Source: an uncultured Lachnospiraceae bacterium
Lineage (GTDB): Bacteria; Bacillota; Clostridia; Lachnospirales; Lachnospiraceae
NCBI GenBank assembly: GCA_910578115.1
Contig: CAJTPO010000019.1
Span: 1-64,000, forward strand
DNA length: 64,000 nucleotides
Reading direction: 5' to 3'
In this document: positions 1 through 8,764 of the stretch, one piece after another
How the letters are laid out: the number at the start of each line of letters is the position of its first letter
Position numbering within the stretch: the first letter of the stretch is position 1
Notes under the pieces: generated by a model
Databases searched by the model: none
Told to the model about the DNA's origin: nothing
Seen by the model: the letters and a program-made list of their open reading frames with translations, nothing else
Translations under genes and position numbers: made by a program

Positions 1-83
1 TCTTTCTGTTCCGCAGATACCATTTGCAGATAGTCTTCCATATGAAGTTGTCTGTCCTTAAACCCATCTTTGGTTACATTCAT
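1..83 (-). CDS. ltrA: Group II intron reverse transcriptase/maturase, N-terminal fragment
   Basis: Only the first 27 codons are visible, beginning MNVTKDGFKDRQLHMEDYL and running off the left edge. The ATG at 81-83 is preceded by ATAGGAGATGTGAGTAA, a good ribosome binding site 7-8 nt upstream. The position is right for an intron-encoded protein, just after the 5' ribozyme domains. The protein would reverse-transcribe the intron and act as a maturase that helps splicing and retrohoming. No catalytic motif (YADD) is inside the window, so the function rests on context and the N-terminal resemblance. Confidence 0.75.
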   Translation of the reverse strand, partial: MNVTKDGFKDRQLHMEDYLQMVSAEQK

Positions 84-485
84 TTACTCACATCTCCTAT
101 AGTTCAGTCCTTCCCATGGCGTTTGCAACCACCATAGTACTATGACCTCTGCTGACTTCTCGTGGTAAATCTTGTTTCAACCGCTTTCCGCAAATGTTCT
201 ATTGCATTGGATGCGTCCACGAGACCTCCCCGGGTACTCACACGCTCTTTCCCTCTTATACTCGCTCCATAAATACTAAATACAATTCCGTGCAGTTATT
301 GGACTTTGGTTTGTTATGCAACCTTATCCTTGCATTTAGCCTCAAATGTAGTAAGCCAGAGTTTTGTCTAATCCTTTCTTCAGATTCCATCTCACGATGG
401 ACACCCTTGGCTTCGACTGTATCCTTCCCACTGCCGGGCAGATTGGGGACTTTCACCCGTTAGAACGTGTGCCCACCGGGCACAC
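1..485 (-). mobile_element. Group II intron, class IIC, 5' part (runs off the window)
   Basis: Read on the minus strand, position 485 starts with GTGTGCCCG, the GUGYG 5' boundary of group II introns. Further motifs typical of class IIC ribozymes follow in order: GGGTGAAAGTCCC (446-458), CCAAGGGTGTCC (399-410), CCCGGGGAGGTC (223-234) and AGTCAGCAGAGGTCATAG (140-157). The maturase start codon follows at 83. These motifs match my memory of the Oceanobacillus/Bacillus IIC introns. Class IIC introns typically insert just downstream of terminator-like stem-loops, and here a 14-bp stem (493-525) ends 7 nt before the boundary. The rest of the intron lies beyond the left edge, so integrity cannot be judged. 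Confidence 0.85.
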
Positions 486-492
486 ACAGACA

Positions 493-525
493 GGCCGAGG
501 ATACGTATAAGACGTATCTTCGGCC
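493..525 (-). terminator. Stem-loop adjoining the intron insertion site
   Basis: A 14-bp stem (493-506 with 512-525, one G.T pair) has a 5-nt loop. On the minus strand it is followed by TGTCTGT and then the intron, so any U-tract is absent or displaced. It resembles the terminator-type motif that class IIC introns recognise as a target. On the plus strand it is followed by TTAATATTTT, so it could terminate transcription in that direction. Confidence 0.6.
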
Positions 526-575
526 TTAATATTTTCCGTCTCTGTTCTCATAATACTGCCTGCCAAATACTTTTA

Positions 576-617
576 TATAGTAAACGACATTAGAAATTTG
601 TTATGTCGTTTACTATA
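576..617. repeat. 42-bp palindromic repeat, copy A
   Basis: Two perfect 15-bp arms, TATAGTAAACGACAT (576-590) and its complement (603-617), enclose a 12-nt spacer. Related copies lie at 17321-17350 (shortened) and 57485-57600 (with extra internal sequence). All three are intergenic. The shared AGTAAAC...GTTTACT ends suggest a small non-autonomous mobile or REP-like element. No target duplication is evident. Confidence 0.75.
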
Positions 618-653
618 ATTCACGTCTTTCCCAACTCTCAAAATCAACCTGTA

Positions 654-786
654 TCACACTATTATAGATAAAAAGTGTGATATTATCACGTTTTTATTAA
701 TTATTGTGTGTTAATTATCACACTTTTATTAATTTCTGTGTGTTGCTCATCACATTTTTATTGCCCACTCAACACACTTTTTCATC
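654..786. repeat. Degenerate 32-bp tandem array with CRP/FNR-like sites
   Basis: TCACA-like pentamers recur exactly every 32 bp, at 654, 686, 718, 750 and 782 (TCACA, TCACG, TCACA, TCACA, TCATC). Three are right halves of TGTGT-N6-TCACA-type sites at 675-690, 707-722 and 739-754. The unit reads roughly TCACATTTTTATTAATT followed by a TGTGTGTT half. A 32-bp period is close to three helical turns, so bound proteins would face the same side. It overlaps a minus-strand promoter. The regulator is unknown; CRP/FNR-family binding is an inference from site shape. Confidence 0.6.
661..689 (-). promoter_or_regulatory. Putative sigma-A promoter reading toward the intron
   Basis: On the minus strand, -10 TATAAT (666-661) lies 17 bp downstream of a weak -35 GTGATA (689-684). 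The operator-like site at 675-690 covers the -35 and spacer. The start would fall near 655, with transcription running through the 42-bp palindrome and the stem-loop into the group II intron. No protein-coding start lies between this promoter and the intron. Confidence 0.45.
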
Positions 787-860
787 AACAAGTCAAATAT
801 TCATGCAGGCATGGCTACCTGGTTCGTTACTTCGCGGGAATGAAGCCACTCCCGCCGCCA

Positions 861-900
861 CAAAAAACAGCTGCCGCACCAACGATATCCGTGCGGCAGC
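861..900 (-). terminator. Rho-independent terminator of the isomerase operon
   Basis: A perfect 10-bp GC-rich stem (891-900 with 870-879) has an 11-nt loop and is followed on the minus strand by TGTTTTTTG. It lies about 100 nt after the stop codon of the isomerase gene at 1001, so it probably ends that operon. Confidence 0.85.
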
Positions 901-1000
901 CATTATAACTGCTTCTTACTGCATCTTACTGTTCCTTACTTCTATGACCTGCTCTCCACAGTCTTTCACATCCCAGGAAGAATCTATCTTTCTTCTCAAT

Positions 1001-2485
1001 TTATGCGAAAGGATTCTCTGTCGGGTAAGGCAGGCTCTTCGGCTGGTTGTAACCGATCTCGCTCACATCAACGCCGATATACTTGAATACTTCATACAGC
1101 GCTTTGCCGAAATGACCGAATGCAACTGCGCCGTGGTGCGGGTAATTCTTCTCGATCAGCACGTGACGATAGAATCTTCCCATCTCCGGGATCGCGAATA
1201 CACCGATACCGCCGAAGGACCTGGTTGCTACAGGCAGTACTTCGCCCTCTGCCACATAGGCGCGCAGGATGTTATCTGCGGAGCTCTGCAGACGATAGAA
1301 TGTAATATTACCAGGAACGATATCACCTTCCAGCGTACCCTGTGTCACTTCCTCAGGCAGCGCTCTTGCCATGATCATCTGATACTCCATGCTGCACTTG
1401 GACAGCTTCTTGGAGCAGGTATTGCCACAGTGAAATCCCATAAAGGTATCCGTAAACTTGTAATCGAACTTGCCTTCGATCGACTCTTTGTACATATCCT
1501 TCGGAACGGTGTTGTTGATATCGAGCAGTGTCACGATGTCGTCGCTGACTGCCGTACCGATGAACTCGCTCAGAGCACCGTAGATATCCACTTCGCAGGA
1601 TACCGGAATGCCTCTTCCTGTCAGACGACTGTTCACATAGCAGGGAACGAATCCGAACTGTGTCTGGAATGCAGGCCAGCATTTTCCGGCGATCGCCACA
1701 TACTCACGATAGCCCCTGTGCTGCTCAACCCAGTCAAGCAGTGTCAGCTCATACTGTGCAAGCTTAGGCAGGATCGTAGGCTTGTTGTTGCCTTCGCCAA
1801 GCTCCGCTTCCATCTCTTTCACGATCTCCGGGATACGAGGGTCGCCTTCATGTTTGTTGAACGCCTCGAACAGATCCAGCTCGGAGTTCTCTTCGATCTC
1901 CACGCCCAGGTTGTACAGCTGCTTGATCGGTGCGTTACAAGCCAGGAAGTTAAGCGGTCTGGGACCGAAGGAAATGATCTTTAAGCTGGACAGACCAACA
2001 ATCGCCCGTGCGATCGGCACGAACTCATGAATCATATCCGCACAGTCCTCTGCGTCGCCTACCGGATATTCCGGGATATAAGCCTTCACGTTTCGCAGCT
2101 TCAAGTTATAGCTTGCATTCAGCATACCGCAGTACGCATCGCCGCGGCCCTGAATCAGATTGTCCTGAGACTCCTCGGCAGCGGCTACGAACATCTTCGG
2201 GCCGTCGAAATGCTTCGCCAGCAGCGTCTCGGAAATCTCCGGACCGAAGTTGCCCAGATATACGCAGAGTGCGTTACATCCGTTGTCTTTAATGTCCTTC
2301 AGAGCGTTCACCATATCGATCTCGCTCTCGATGATGCAGACAGGACACTCATAGATGTCGGCCGCATCATATTTTGCCTGATAAGCTTTTACCAGGGCTT
2401 CTCTTCTGTTCACTGCAAGAGATGCCGGAAAACAGTCACGGCTTACAGCTACAATACCAATTTTGACTTTCGGTAAATTGTTCAT
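1001..2485 (-). CDS. L-fucose/L-arabinose isomerase family protein
   Basis: This 494-residue protein belongs to the ketol isomerase superfamily that includes FucI and AraA, Mn-dependent cytoplasmic enzymes converting an aldose to a ketose. I recognise the family from overall length and the N-terminal start KVKIGIVAVSRDCFPASLAV. A glycine- and histidine-rich C-terminal third (TRSFGGIGVFAIPEMGRFYRH near 435-455, HHGAVAFGHFG near 463-473) fits too. The start is supported by AAAGGAGG 8 nt upstream. It is the last gene of a run with DUF4867 and, across an interposed membrane gene, xylulokinase. The true substrate (L-fucose, D-arabinose, L-arabinose or other) cannot be told from sequence alone. It is followed by a clear terminator at 861-900. 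Confidence 0.7.
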   Translation of the reverse strand: MNNLPKVKIGIVAVSRDCFPASLAVNRREALVKAYQAKYDAADIYECPVCIIESEIDMVNALKDIKDNGCNALCVYLGNFGPEISETLLAKHFDGPKMFVAAAEESQDNLIQGRGDAYCGMLNASYNLKLRNVKAYIPEYPVGDAEDCADMIHEFVPIARAIVGLSSLKIISFGPRPLNFLACNAPIKQLYNLGVEIEENSELDLFEAFNKHEGDPRIPEIVKEMEAELGEGNNKPTILPKLAQYELTLLDWVEQHRGYREYVAIAGKCWPAFQTQFGFVPCYVNSRLTGRGIPVSCEVDIYGALSEFIGTAVSDDIVTLLDINNTVPKDMYKESIEGKFDYKFTDTFMGFHCGNTCSKKLSKCSMEYQMIMARALPEEVTQGTLEGDIVPGNITFYRLQSSADNILRAYVAEGEVLPVATRSFGGIGVFAIPEMGRFYRHVLIEKNYPHHGAVAFGHFGKALYEVFKYIGVDVSEIGYNQPKSLPYPTENPFA

Positions 2486-2605
2486 GTTCTTTATCCTCCT
2501 TTTACCGGGTTGACCGGTTTGGTTACCTTGTTATACTTTCTGGCAAAACTTCCCGCCGCATTCTGACGGTATGCCATGCTGCATGAATGCAAAACGCCGC
2601 CGGTA

Positions 2606-3226
2606 CTATTCGCGGATATCCAGGTTCTTACCCACAAGACCGATATGCGCTCCGGCGTCCAGACCGCCTTCTGCGTGTCCGATCAGCCATTTGTTCTTCG
2701 CGGTAATCAGCTTATCCTCCCATCCGTCGTGCGCCTCTGTAAGCGGACAGTTGGTGCCTGCCGGCAATACGATTCCTACCTTGAACTGATTGTCGCCTAC
2801 GCTGCAGGGTGCATAGTGCAGTGTGGTCGCATAGATCTCCACCGCCGTCCCTGCCGGTACAAGGAATGCCTCCATCTTCGCCGTATCATAGGTGAAGTCA
2901 TCCGTGATATCCTGCTGCATACCGAGGATCAATACGGCGTCCGTAGCCGCCACGTTGATCTCCGAACTTCTGTGGTATTCGGCTGCATTCAGCTTATAGT
3001 TTACGCCGTTGCAGTAGCCTACCTGAATGGGCAGTTCTCCGAACGTCTTCTTCTGCAGCTCTGCCGCTGTCGTGGTAGCCTCCAGTTCCGGAACGGACGG
3101 TTCATATGCCACCCCCTCAAAATCCGGCGTCTTTTTCAGCGCCTCCATAAGCGGCCCAAAGTCATATCCCTGTACGACTCTCCCGTATTTACGGAACGCT
3201 TCGTCTGTGATCTTTTTGATCTCCAT
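2606..3226 (-). CDS. DUF4867 family protein, cupin-like
   Basis: This 206-residue soluble protein starts MEIKKITDEAFRKYGRVVQG and has no signal peptide or membrane segment. I recognise it as DUF4867, a family often found beside sugar isomerase and kinase genes in Clostridia. The central part (VPAGTAVEIYATTLHYAPC, about residues 122-140, and KVGIVLPAGTN near 149-159) has the glycine and histidine pattern of a cupin-type beta barrel. The start is set by GGAGAGGG 7 nt upstream. It lies 120 nt upstream of the isomerase and is probably co-transcribed. A role as sugar isomerase or mutarotase is possible but not shown. Confidence 0.65.
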   Translation of the reverse strand: MEIKKITDEAFRKYGRVVQGYDFGPLMEALKKTPDFEGVAYEPSVPELEATTTAAELQKKTFGELPIQVGYCNGVNYKLNAAEYHRSSEINVAATDAVLILGMQQDITDDFTYDTAKMEAFLVPAGTAVEIYATTLHYAPCSVGDNQFKVGIVLPAGTNCPLTEAHDGWEDKLITAKNKWLIGHAEGGLDAGAHIGLVGKNLDIRE

Positions 3227-3286
3227 CTGTTACCCTCTCCTTTCCATGTCTTTCTAGGTATCCTATCATCATTGTATATCTTAAGC

Positions 3287-5600
3287 TTATATATGTTTTT
3301 TTGCACATATTTTTTTTCTTATACGCCTGATCATATCTGGCTTCTGTATATACACTGCTATGCAGACCAGTGTTATCAAAGAAATTCCTTCTGCAATTCT
3401 CCACAGCAGCGGCTCATGAAATCCCACATGAATTTTGCCTCTGTACCCTGACGGAATCTTCACTGCCACTCTGCCATTATCGCCGCTCATCGTTTCCAGC
3501 TGTGCGCGGCTGCCGCAGTCCTTCGCCTTATATCCTCCATAGTATAAGATCGGAAATAATATCTCTCCCTCTTCGCCGCCTTTGTTTTCTACATTAATCT
3601 CAAAGGATAAACTGTCTCTTTCAATCCAGTCAATCACCATATCCCCCTCATATTCCACTTCACTTGTAAACGCAGTCGTCTGCGTGTCCATGGGGAGATA
3701 CTCACCGTTACCGACTGTATAGCTATAGATGTTTTTGTCGGTTCTGGCTTCCAGAGCTATGCCATCCAAATAAATCTTGTCAAAAGATAAGGTCTCATAA
3801 TATTGCATATCCTGATACAGCGTAATACAACAGATCATTCCGGCTATCCAATACAAATTCTTCCGGTCAAATACACCTGATGCAAAAAATAATACCGCAA
3901 AACAGGCTAACATGACAGCTGCCACACTCATCAGTCGAAACTGATACTGTATTGTCTGAAAAAACTTTGTCAGAATAACACTCCGCCTTGCTATTGCCAC
4001 AACCGGAAACAGATCCGTACATACCACAACGGTAAACAGCGTAAGCAACGCAAAATTCCGGCAGTATTTTATCTGCTTCCCTTTCCCCTGAACAGGTATC
4101 GTCACCGCGTACAGCAAAATGACTACGATCAACGCAAAGCCCAATGTATTATGATCCATAAAAAGATTGTAAAGGTTTCTGCCCTCTTGGACAAAATCTT
4201 CCAAGGCGGCATAATAATCCTCTATCTGCACATCTTTGGCAATATTGGAATTGATCCTCAGCTTCTCACCAAGCATATACTGCATAAACGGAATCAGGTA
4301 CCACAAACTCAACAATACTGCCGCCCCGGCCGCTTTCAAAAGTTCAACGAAAGTATTCCTGCGCAGTACTTTTTTCAGCATGACAATACATAACATTACA
4401 GAATACAAGCCCATCATCAGGCAGCTGATCATATGCGTCATCAATATACCCGTAAATCCGGCCGTAAGAAGGATCCATATCCTTTTATATTCCCCGGAAG
4501 CGATATCCTCCGTAAAAAGCAGATAGAATCCTGCCACGATAAGCGGGTAAAACGTCATACCGCTGACGCCACCCAACACAACGGAATACATCAAAGTGAT
4601 TCTCATGCCGCCGGCATACAGAACACTTCCCGTCATGGCAGCCACATCATCCCGCGTTATCTTTTTAAATGCGTAAAAAGAAATAAATACCGTTGCAATA
4701 TTGACGATTCCTAAATATGTCTTATAGGCTTCCTCCAGAGAAAATCCAACTACACGCAGAAACGCCGGGAAATACATAAAAATATCGCCATAGAAAACAG
4801 AGACCGCATAACCATATCCGTCCAGCCAGCCCGGCTGGATTCTTACAGGAAACTGAAACGCCCCCCCGATTCCAACTTCTATATATTCCTTCCAGTCGTG
4901 ACAGATGAAAGACCAGATCCACCCCTTCATTCAGCCCGCTGCAAAACAGGGGCAGGCTGACAAAAAAGGCGGTAAGCGCCAAGCCCAGAAAAACCGTCTT
5001 TCGCTCCGTTTCCCACTTCGCATAATATCTTACATATCCCCATAAGATCATATCCAACAGGATCAGAAATGCGATCAGGCAGAAAATACGATACACACAG
5101 GTCAGTTTCGATGTGACAACACGTACTTTCAACAATTGTATATAGTCCCCGTCCGCCGCATCCCCTGTCAGCCTTAATTTAAACCGTATTTTTGAATCAT
5201 CGTGAATTTTAACACGGTATGATATGACCTGTTTATCCGGATTTACTATGAATTCGTCATTGTCAACCAGTTCTTTTCCGTTTCTTGGCGTATCATACAG
5301 CAATCCGGCCATAACAATTCCCTGACGGGCAAAAGAAGCCTCTATATAATAAATTCCCTTTTGAAGCCGAAATGCAGGCGTAACAGCAGCTTCTGTATCA
5401 GTATAAGAAGTATCCAGATAATTTCCCGCCGTCATACTGCTTTGATTTTTCAGCTGCATCTCCTTTTCTTCAAAAACCAGCTCACGGCCTGAAAAGGTCA
5501 TTACAACTGTCAGGCTGTAAATCAAAACAATAAAAATCTCAAACAGCAAAAAATATACAACATTCCTCTTAAACCATACTATATGCTTTCGTACATTCAT
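3287..5600 (-). pseudogene. YfhO/PTPS-related multi-span membrane protein, frameshifted in a G7 run
   Basis: Two overlapping reading frames together make one protein. The first runs from 5600 (MNVRKHIVWFKRNVVYF, one N-terminal membrane segment and an extracytoplasmic domain) to LNEGVDLVFHLSRLEGIYRS. The second carries FQFPVRIQPGWLDGYGYAVS and about ten membrane segments to the stop at 3287. They are joined at a run of seven G on the minus strand (4861-4867). Removing one G restores a single gene of about 770 residues. The motif FPVRIQPxWLxGYGYxVSxFY is typical of large GT-C-like membrane proteins annotated YfhO or 6-pyruvoyl-tetrahydropterin-synthase-related. The gene sits between xylulokinase and DUF4867 and appears AT-richer than both, suggesting later insertion. 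It could be dead, phase-variable or a sequencing error. Confidence 0.7.
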
Positions 5601-5688
5601 TAGATGCTCTGATTCCTTCCGTCACTTCACCGTCATACAGCCAGTACCGTAATCACCACTTTCACCTGCAAAACCATAACCCCATGTC

Positions 5689-7164
5689 TTATCGGATCCT
5701 GTCAAACAGCTCCTTACAAGCCGGATAGATCTGCTTAAACTGCTGATATCGCGCCTCATATCTCTCCACAAGCGCTGCATCCGGCTCTACCGTATCCACT
5801 ACCTTTACGATCTTAGCCGCCGCTTCTTCCACATTTGCATACTCACCACAGGCAACTGCCGCCAGCATCGCGCCGCCCATAGCCGGTCCTTCCTCGCTCT
5901 CAATCACGTCCACTTTCAGGTTCATGATGTTGGCGATCATCTTTTTCCACAGAGGACTCTTCGCTCCGCCGCCGCAGATCTTTGTCCGCTCGATCTTAAC
6001 GCCGAGAGATCTGGCAACTTCCAGAGAGTCACGCAGTGCGAAAGCAACGCCCTCCAGAACCGCCTGCGTCATATCCGCTCTGGTAGTATCCATGGTCATG
6101 CCGATAAAAGTACCTCTGGCATTGGGATTATTATGCGGGGAACGCTCTCCCATCAGATAAGGCAGGAAATATACGTGGTTCTCACCCAGCTTGTCATCCG
6201 TGATATCCTTCTGCTCCGTACCGTAATCCGTAGTGCCGATGATATCATCCATCCACCATTTATTACAGGAAGCAGCGCTCAACATGCATCCCATCAGATG
6301 ATAATGACCGTCCGCATGAGCAAATGCGTGCAGAGCATTGAACTTGTCTACGCCGAACTTATCGGAAGAGATAAAGATCGTGCCGCTGGTGCCCAGAGAA
6401 ATATTACACATACCGTCACCTACGGTACCTGTGCCCACTGCCGCAGCCGCATTGTCACCGCCGCCTGCCGCCACTTTCACCGTCGCGGGAATGCCAAGTT
6501 CCTCAGCGATCTCTGGAAGCACCGTGCCGACCGTCTCATAACTCTCGAAGATCTTCGCCAGCTGCTCTTCCTTCACACCGCAGATCTCACACATTTCCTT
6601 CGACCAGCAGCGGTTCTTCACATCAAACAACAGCATACCGGAGGCATCCGACACGTCCGTGCAGTGAACGCCGGTCAGCTTATAAGCGATGTAGTCCTTC
6701 GGCAGCATGATCTTCCTGATCTTTGCGAAATTCTCCGGCTCTTTATTCTTCACCCAGAGTACCTTCGGCGCGGTAAAGCCGGTGAAGGAAATGTTCGCCG
6801 TGTAAGCCGACAGCTTCTCCTTACCGATCACGTTATTCAGATAATCGCATTCCTCCGCAGTCCTGCCGTCATTCCACAAAATAGCCGGTCTGATCACCTG
6901 ATCATTCTCGTCTAAAATTACCAGTCCGTGCATCTGTCCGCCAAAGCTGATACCCGCGATCTGGCTCTTATCCACATCGGCGATCAGCTCCTTGATGCCT
7001 GCCATACTCTGCTCATACCAGTCCTCCGGCTTCTGTTCCGACCAGCCCGGATGCGGGAAAAATAACGGGTATTCCTTCGACACAATGTTCACGATCTTAC
7101 CGCTGCCCTCCATCAAAAGAAGCTTCACGGCACTGGTTCCTAAATCCACCCCAATATACAGCAT
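5689..7164 (-). CDS. xylB: Xylulokinase, FGGY family
   Basis: This 491-residue cytoplasmic sugar kinase phosphorylates a ketopentose, classically D-xylulose to D-xylulose 5-phosphate. The N-terminal phosphate-binding motif YIGVDLGTSAVK (3-14) is present. So are GGQMHG (near 75) typical of XylB, the catalytic-Asp region AAGGGDNAAAAVGTG (about 229-243), and the C-terminal FGGY signature GGGAKSPLWKKMIANI (near 397-412). Length is normal. AGGAGGG lies 6 nt before the ATG. A promoter with a palindromic operator lies about 150 nt upstream. With the isomerase downstream it would complete the aldose to ketose to ketose-phosphate route. Substrate may differ, since FGGY kinases vary widely. Confidence 0.85.
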   Translation of the reverse strand: MLYIGVDLGTSAVKLLLMEGSGKIVNIVSKEYPLFFPHPGWSEQKPEDWYEQSMAGIKELIADVDKSQIAGISFGGQMHGLVILDENDQVIRPAILWNDGRTAEECDYLNNVIGKEKLSAYTANISFTGFTAPKVLWVKNKEPENFAKIRKIMLPKDYIAYKLTGVHCTDVSDASGMLLFDVKNRCWSKEMCEICGVKEEQLAKIFESYETVGTVLPEIAEELGIPATVKVAAGGGDNAAAAVGTGTVGDGMCNISLGTSGTIFISSDKFGVDKFNALHAFAHADGHYHLMGCMLSAASCNKWWMDDIIGTTDYGTEQKDITDDKLGENHVYFLPYLMGERSPHNNPNARGTFIGMTMDTTRADMTQAVLEGVAFALRDSLEVARSLGVKIERTKICGGGAKSPLWKKMIANIMNLKVDVIESEEGPAMGGAMLAAVACGEYANVEEAAAKIVKVVDTVEPDAALVERYEARYQQFKQIYPACKELFDRIR

Positions 7165-7301
7165 GGTAACCCTCCTGTTCTTCGTTCTCCTGAAATTATG
7201 CTCACGTACCGCCAGCCCTTCCAGACACAGAAATTTCGAGGTAGGACGCTCTCTTCACGAAAAGTCTGCCGCCTTCCCTGTCATCTGTCTGCCGTTGTGA
7301 C

Positions 7302-7358
7302 CGTGCACGTGCACGTTTCTGATATTTTCATCATAGTCTTTGTCTGAAAGAAAATCAA
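7302..7358 (-). promoter_or_regulatory. xylB promoter with palindromic operator
   Basis: On the minus strand -35 TTGATT (7358-7353), a 17-bp spacer and -10 TATGAT (7335-7330) form a good sigma-A promoter. Fourteen bases after the -10, covering or just following the start point, lies the perfect 14-bp palindrome CGTGCACGTGCACG (7302-7315). The site is a natural candidate for the divergently encoded LacI regulator. The leader to xylB is about 150 nt. Confidence 0.6.
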
Positions 7359-7568
7359 CCCCATAAAAAAATTTCGGAAAATTACACAAAATGAATGCGC
7401 TTATTTTGGTAATTTTCATGCTGCCTGGTAAGCCCGTCCGGCATATCTCTGGATTATTCTTCTTACGTTTCAGTCTCCAGCTCCATGCCATCAGGAATAC
7501 CTGCACCAGATCCTTCTAAATCTCTGGCTGAACTGTTACTGACATTGGCGGAAGTCCTCCATATTTTA

Positions 7569-7606
7569 TTGACTTGCCCTCCCCGGTATGCTACGCTGTA
7601 TGCGTA
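7569..7606 (+). promoter_or_regulatory. Putative lacI-type regulator promoter
   Basis: -35 TTGACT (7569-7574), 17-bp spacer and a weak -10 TACGCT (7592-7597) precede the regulator gene. An inverted repeat TACGC-TGTAT-GCGTA (7592-7606) overlaps the -10, which would suit autoregulation. Its sequence differs from the xylB operator. Confidence 0.4.
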
Positions 7607-7658
7607 TGTTAAACAGCCATTTTTTCATGGCATACATATTTCGGAAAGGATTCCCGTT

Positions 7659-8687
7659 ATGGCAACGCTCAAAGAAATCGCCGATCTGGCAGGCGTATCC
7701 CGCGGTACGGTAGACCGGGTCTTAAATCACCGCGGTTCCGTCAATCCGCAGACAGAGAAAAAGATCCTGGAGATCGTGCAGGCGCTGGACTATAAGCCCA
7801 ACAAAGCCGGCATCGTTCTTGCCGCCCAGAAGAAGAATCTGAAGCTGGGCGTTGTTTTGTTGGGTCTTTATACCGTTTTCTATGACGATATCCTGGCAGG
7901 CGTCCGCGAGAAGGCAGCCGAGCTGGAAGGCTACAACTGTTCTGTTCTGCTCAGGCAGACGGAATACGATCTGACCCAGCAGTTAGACGCCATCGACGAA
8001 CTGGTGTCCGAAGGCATCAACGGGCTGGCCATTTCTCCCTACAACGACAATGCGGTCCGTGAGAAGATCGATGCGCTGTACGATCAGGGGATCCCGGTAG
8101 TAACTTTAAATACCGATATCGAGAATTCCAGACGGCTTGCCTATGTAGGCTGTCACTTCTACCGCTCCGGCGAAACTGCCGGAGGCCTGATGCACCTGAT
8201 GACCGGCGGCGTATCCGAAGACGGTGTGCATGTGGGGATCATATCCGGTTCCACGAACATATTGTGCCACACTGAACGTATCGCGGGATTCCGTCACGTG
8301 ACAGAATCCTACGGCGGCATCCAAATCGTAGAAACAGTCAATACCTACGACGATGAGACCGAGAGCTATGGCCTGACCGCAGACATGCTGCGCAGGCATC
8401 CCGAGATCAACGCGCTGTACTTTACAGCCGGCGGTGTTTACGGAGGCTGCCGCGCCGTTATGGATTCCGGACGGGCTGCACAGATCACTGTCATCACCAA
8501 CGATATGGTAGATACAACCCGGGAATTTCTGGAAAACGGCCTGATCGCGGCTACCATCTGCCAGCAGCCCTTCGTGCAGGGCCACAAACCCCTGTCCATC
8601 CTTTTCACTTATCTGACCACGGGGGAGCTTCCGGCCGTGGAAAACGATTATGTTAATATCGATATCCGCATCCGGGAAAATCAATGA
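7659..8687 (+). CDS. LacI family transcriptional regulator
   Basis: A 342-residue regulator begins MATLKEIADLAGVSRGTVDRVLNHRG, a classic LacI helix-turn-helix with hinge. It is followed by a periplasmic-binding-protein-like effector domain (about residues 60-340) that binds a sugar and controls DNA binding. The ATG at 7659 was chosen because the family always starts at this point and GGAAAGGA lies 9 nt upstream. An upstream in-frame ATG at 7485 would add 58 non-homologous residues. It is transcribed divergently from xylB, across a region with a perfect palindrome at the xylB start, so repression of xylB and the isomerase operon is the likely job. Confidence 0.85.
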   Translation: MATLKEIADLAGVSRGTVDRVLNHRGSVNPQTEKKILEIVQALDYKPNKAGIVLAAQKKNLKLGVVLLGLYTVFYDDILAGVREKAAELEGYNCSVLLRQTEYDLTQQLDAIDELVSEGINGLAISPYNDNAVREKIDALYDQGIPVVTLNTDIENSRRLAYVGCHFYRSGETAGGLMHLMTGGVSEDGVHVGIISGSTNILCHTERIAGFRHVTESYGGIQIVETVNTYDDETESYGLTADMLRRHPEINALYFTAGGVYGGCRAVMDSGRAAQITVITNDMVDTTREFLENGLIAATICQQPFVQGHKPLSILFTYLTTGELPAVENDYVNIDIRIRENQ

Positions 8688-8764
8688 ACATACCAGGCCT
8701 GCCATAGGAAAGCATTTAAGAAAAGATTTGAGAAAGCATCTGAGAAGTCAACTCATAACAGCGA

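Noticed and set aside
643..798. CRISPR array at the 32-bp periodic region
   Set aside because: There are no unique spacers between conserved repeats; the units are degenerate tandem copies with palindromic half-sites, and no cas gene is nearby.
704..1984. Long plus-strand reading frame opposite the isomerase gene
   Set aside because: It overlaps the minus-strand isomerase in antisense, has Cys/His/Arg-rich non-protein-like composition and no ribosome binding site. It also spans the terminator at 861-900.
4861..4867. Programmed ribosomal frameshift at the G7 run
   Set aside because: No stimulatory structure or family precedent is visible; mutation, phase variation or sequencing error is simpler.
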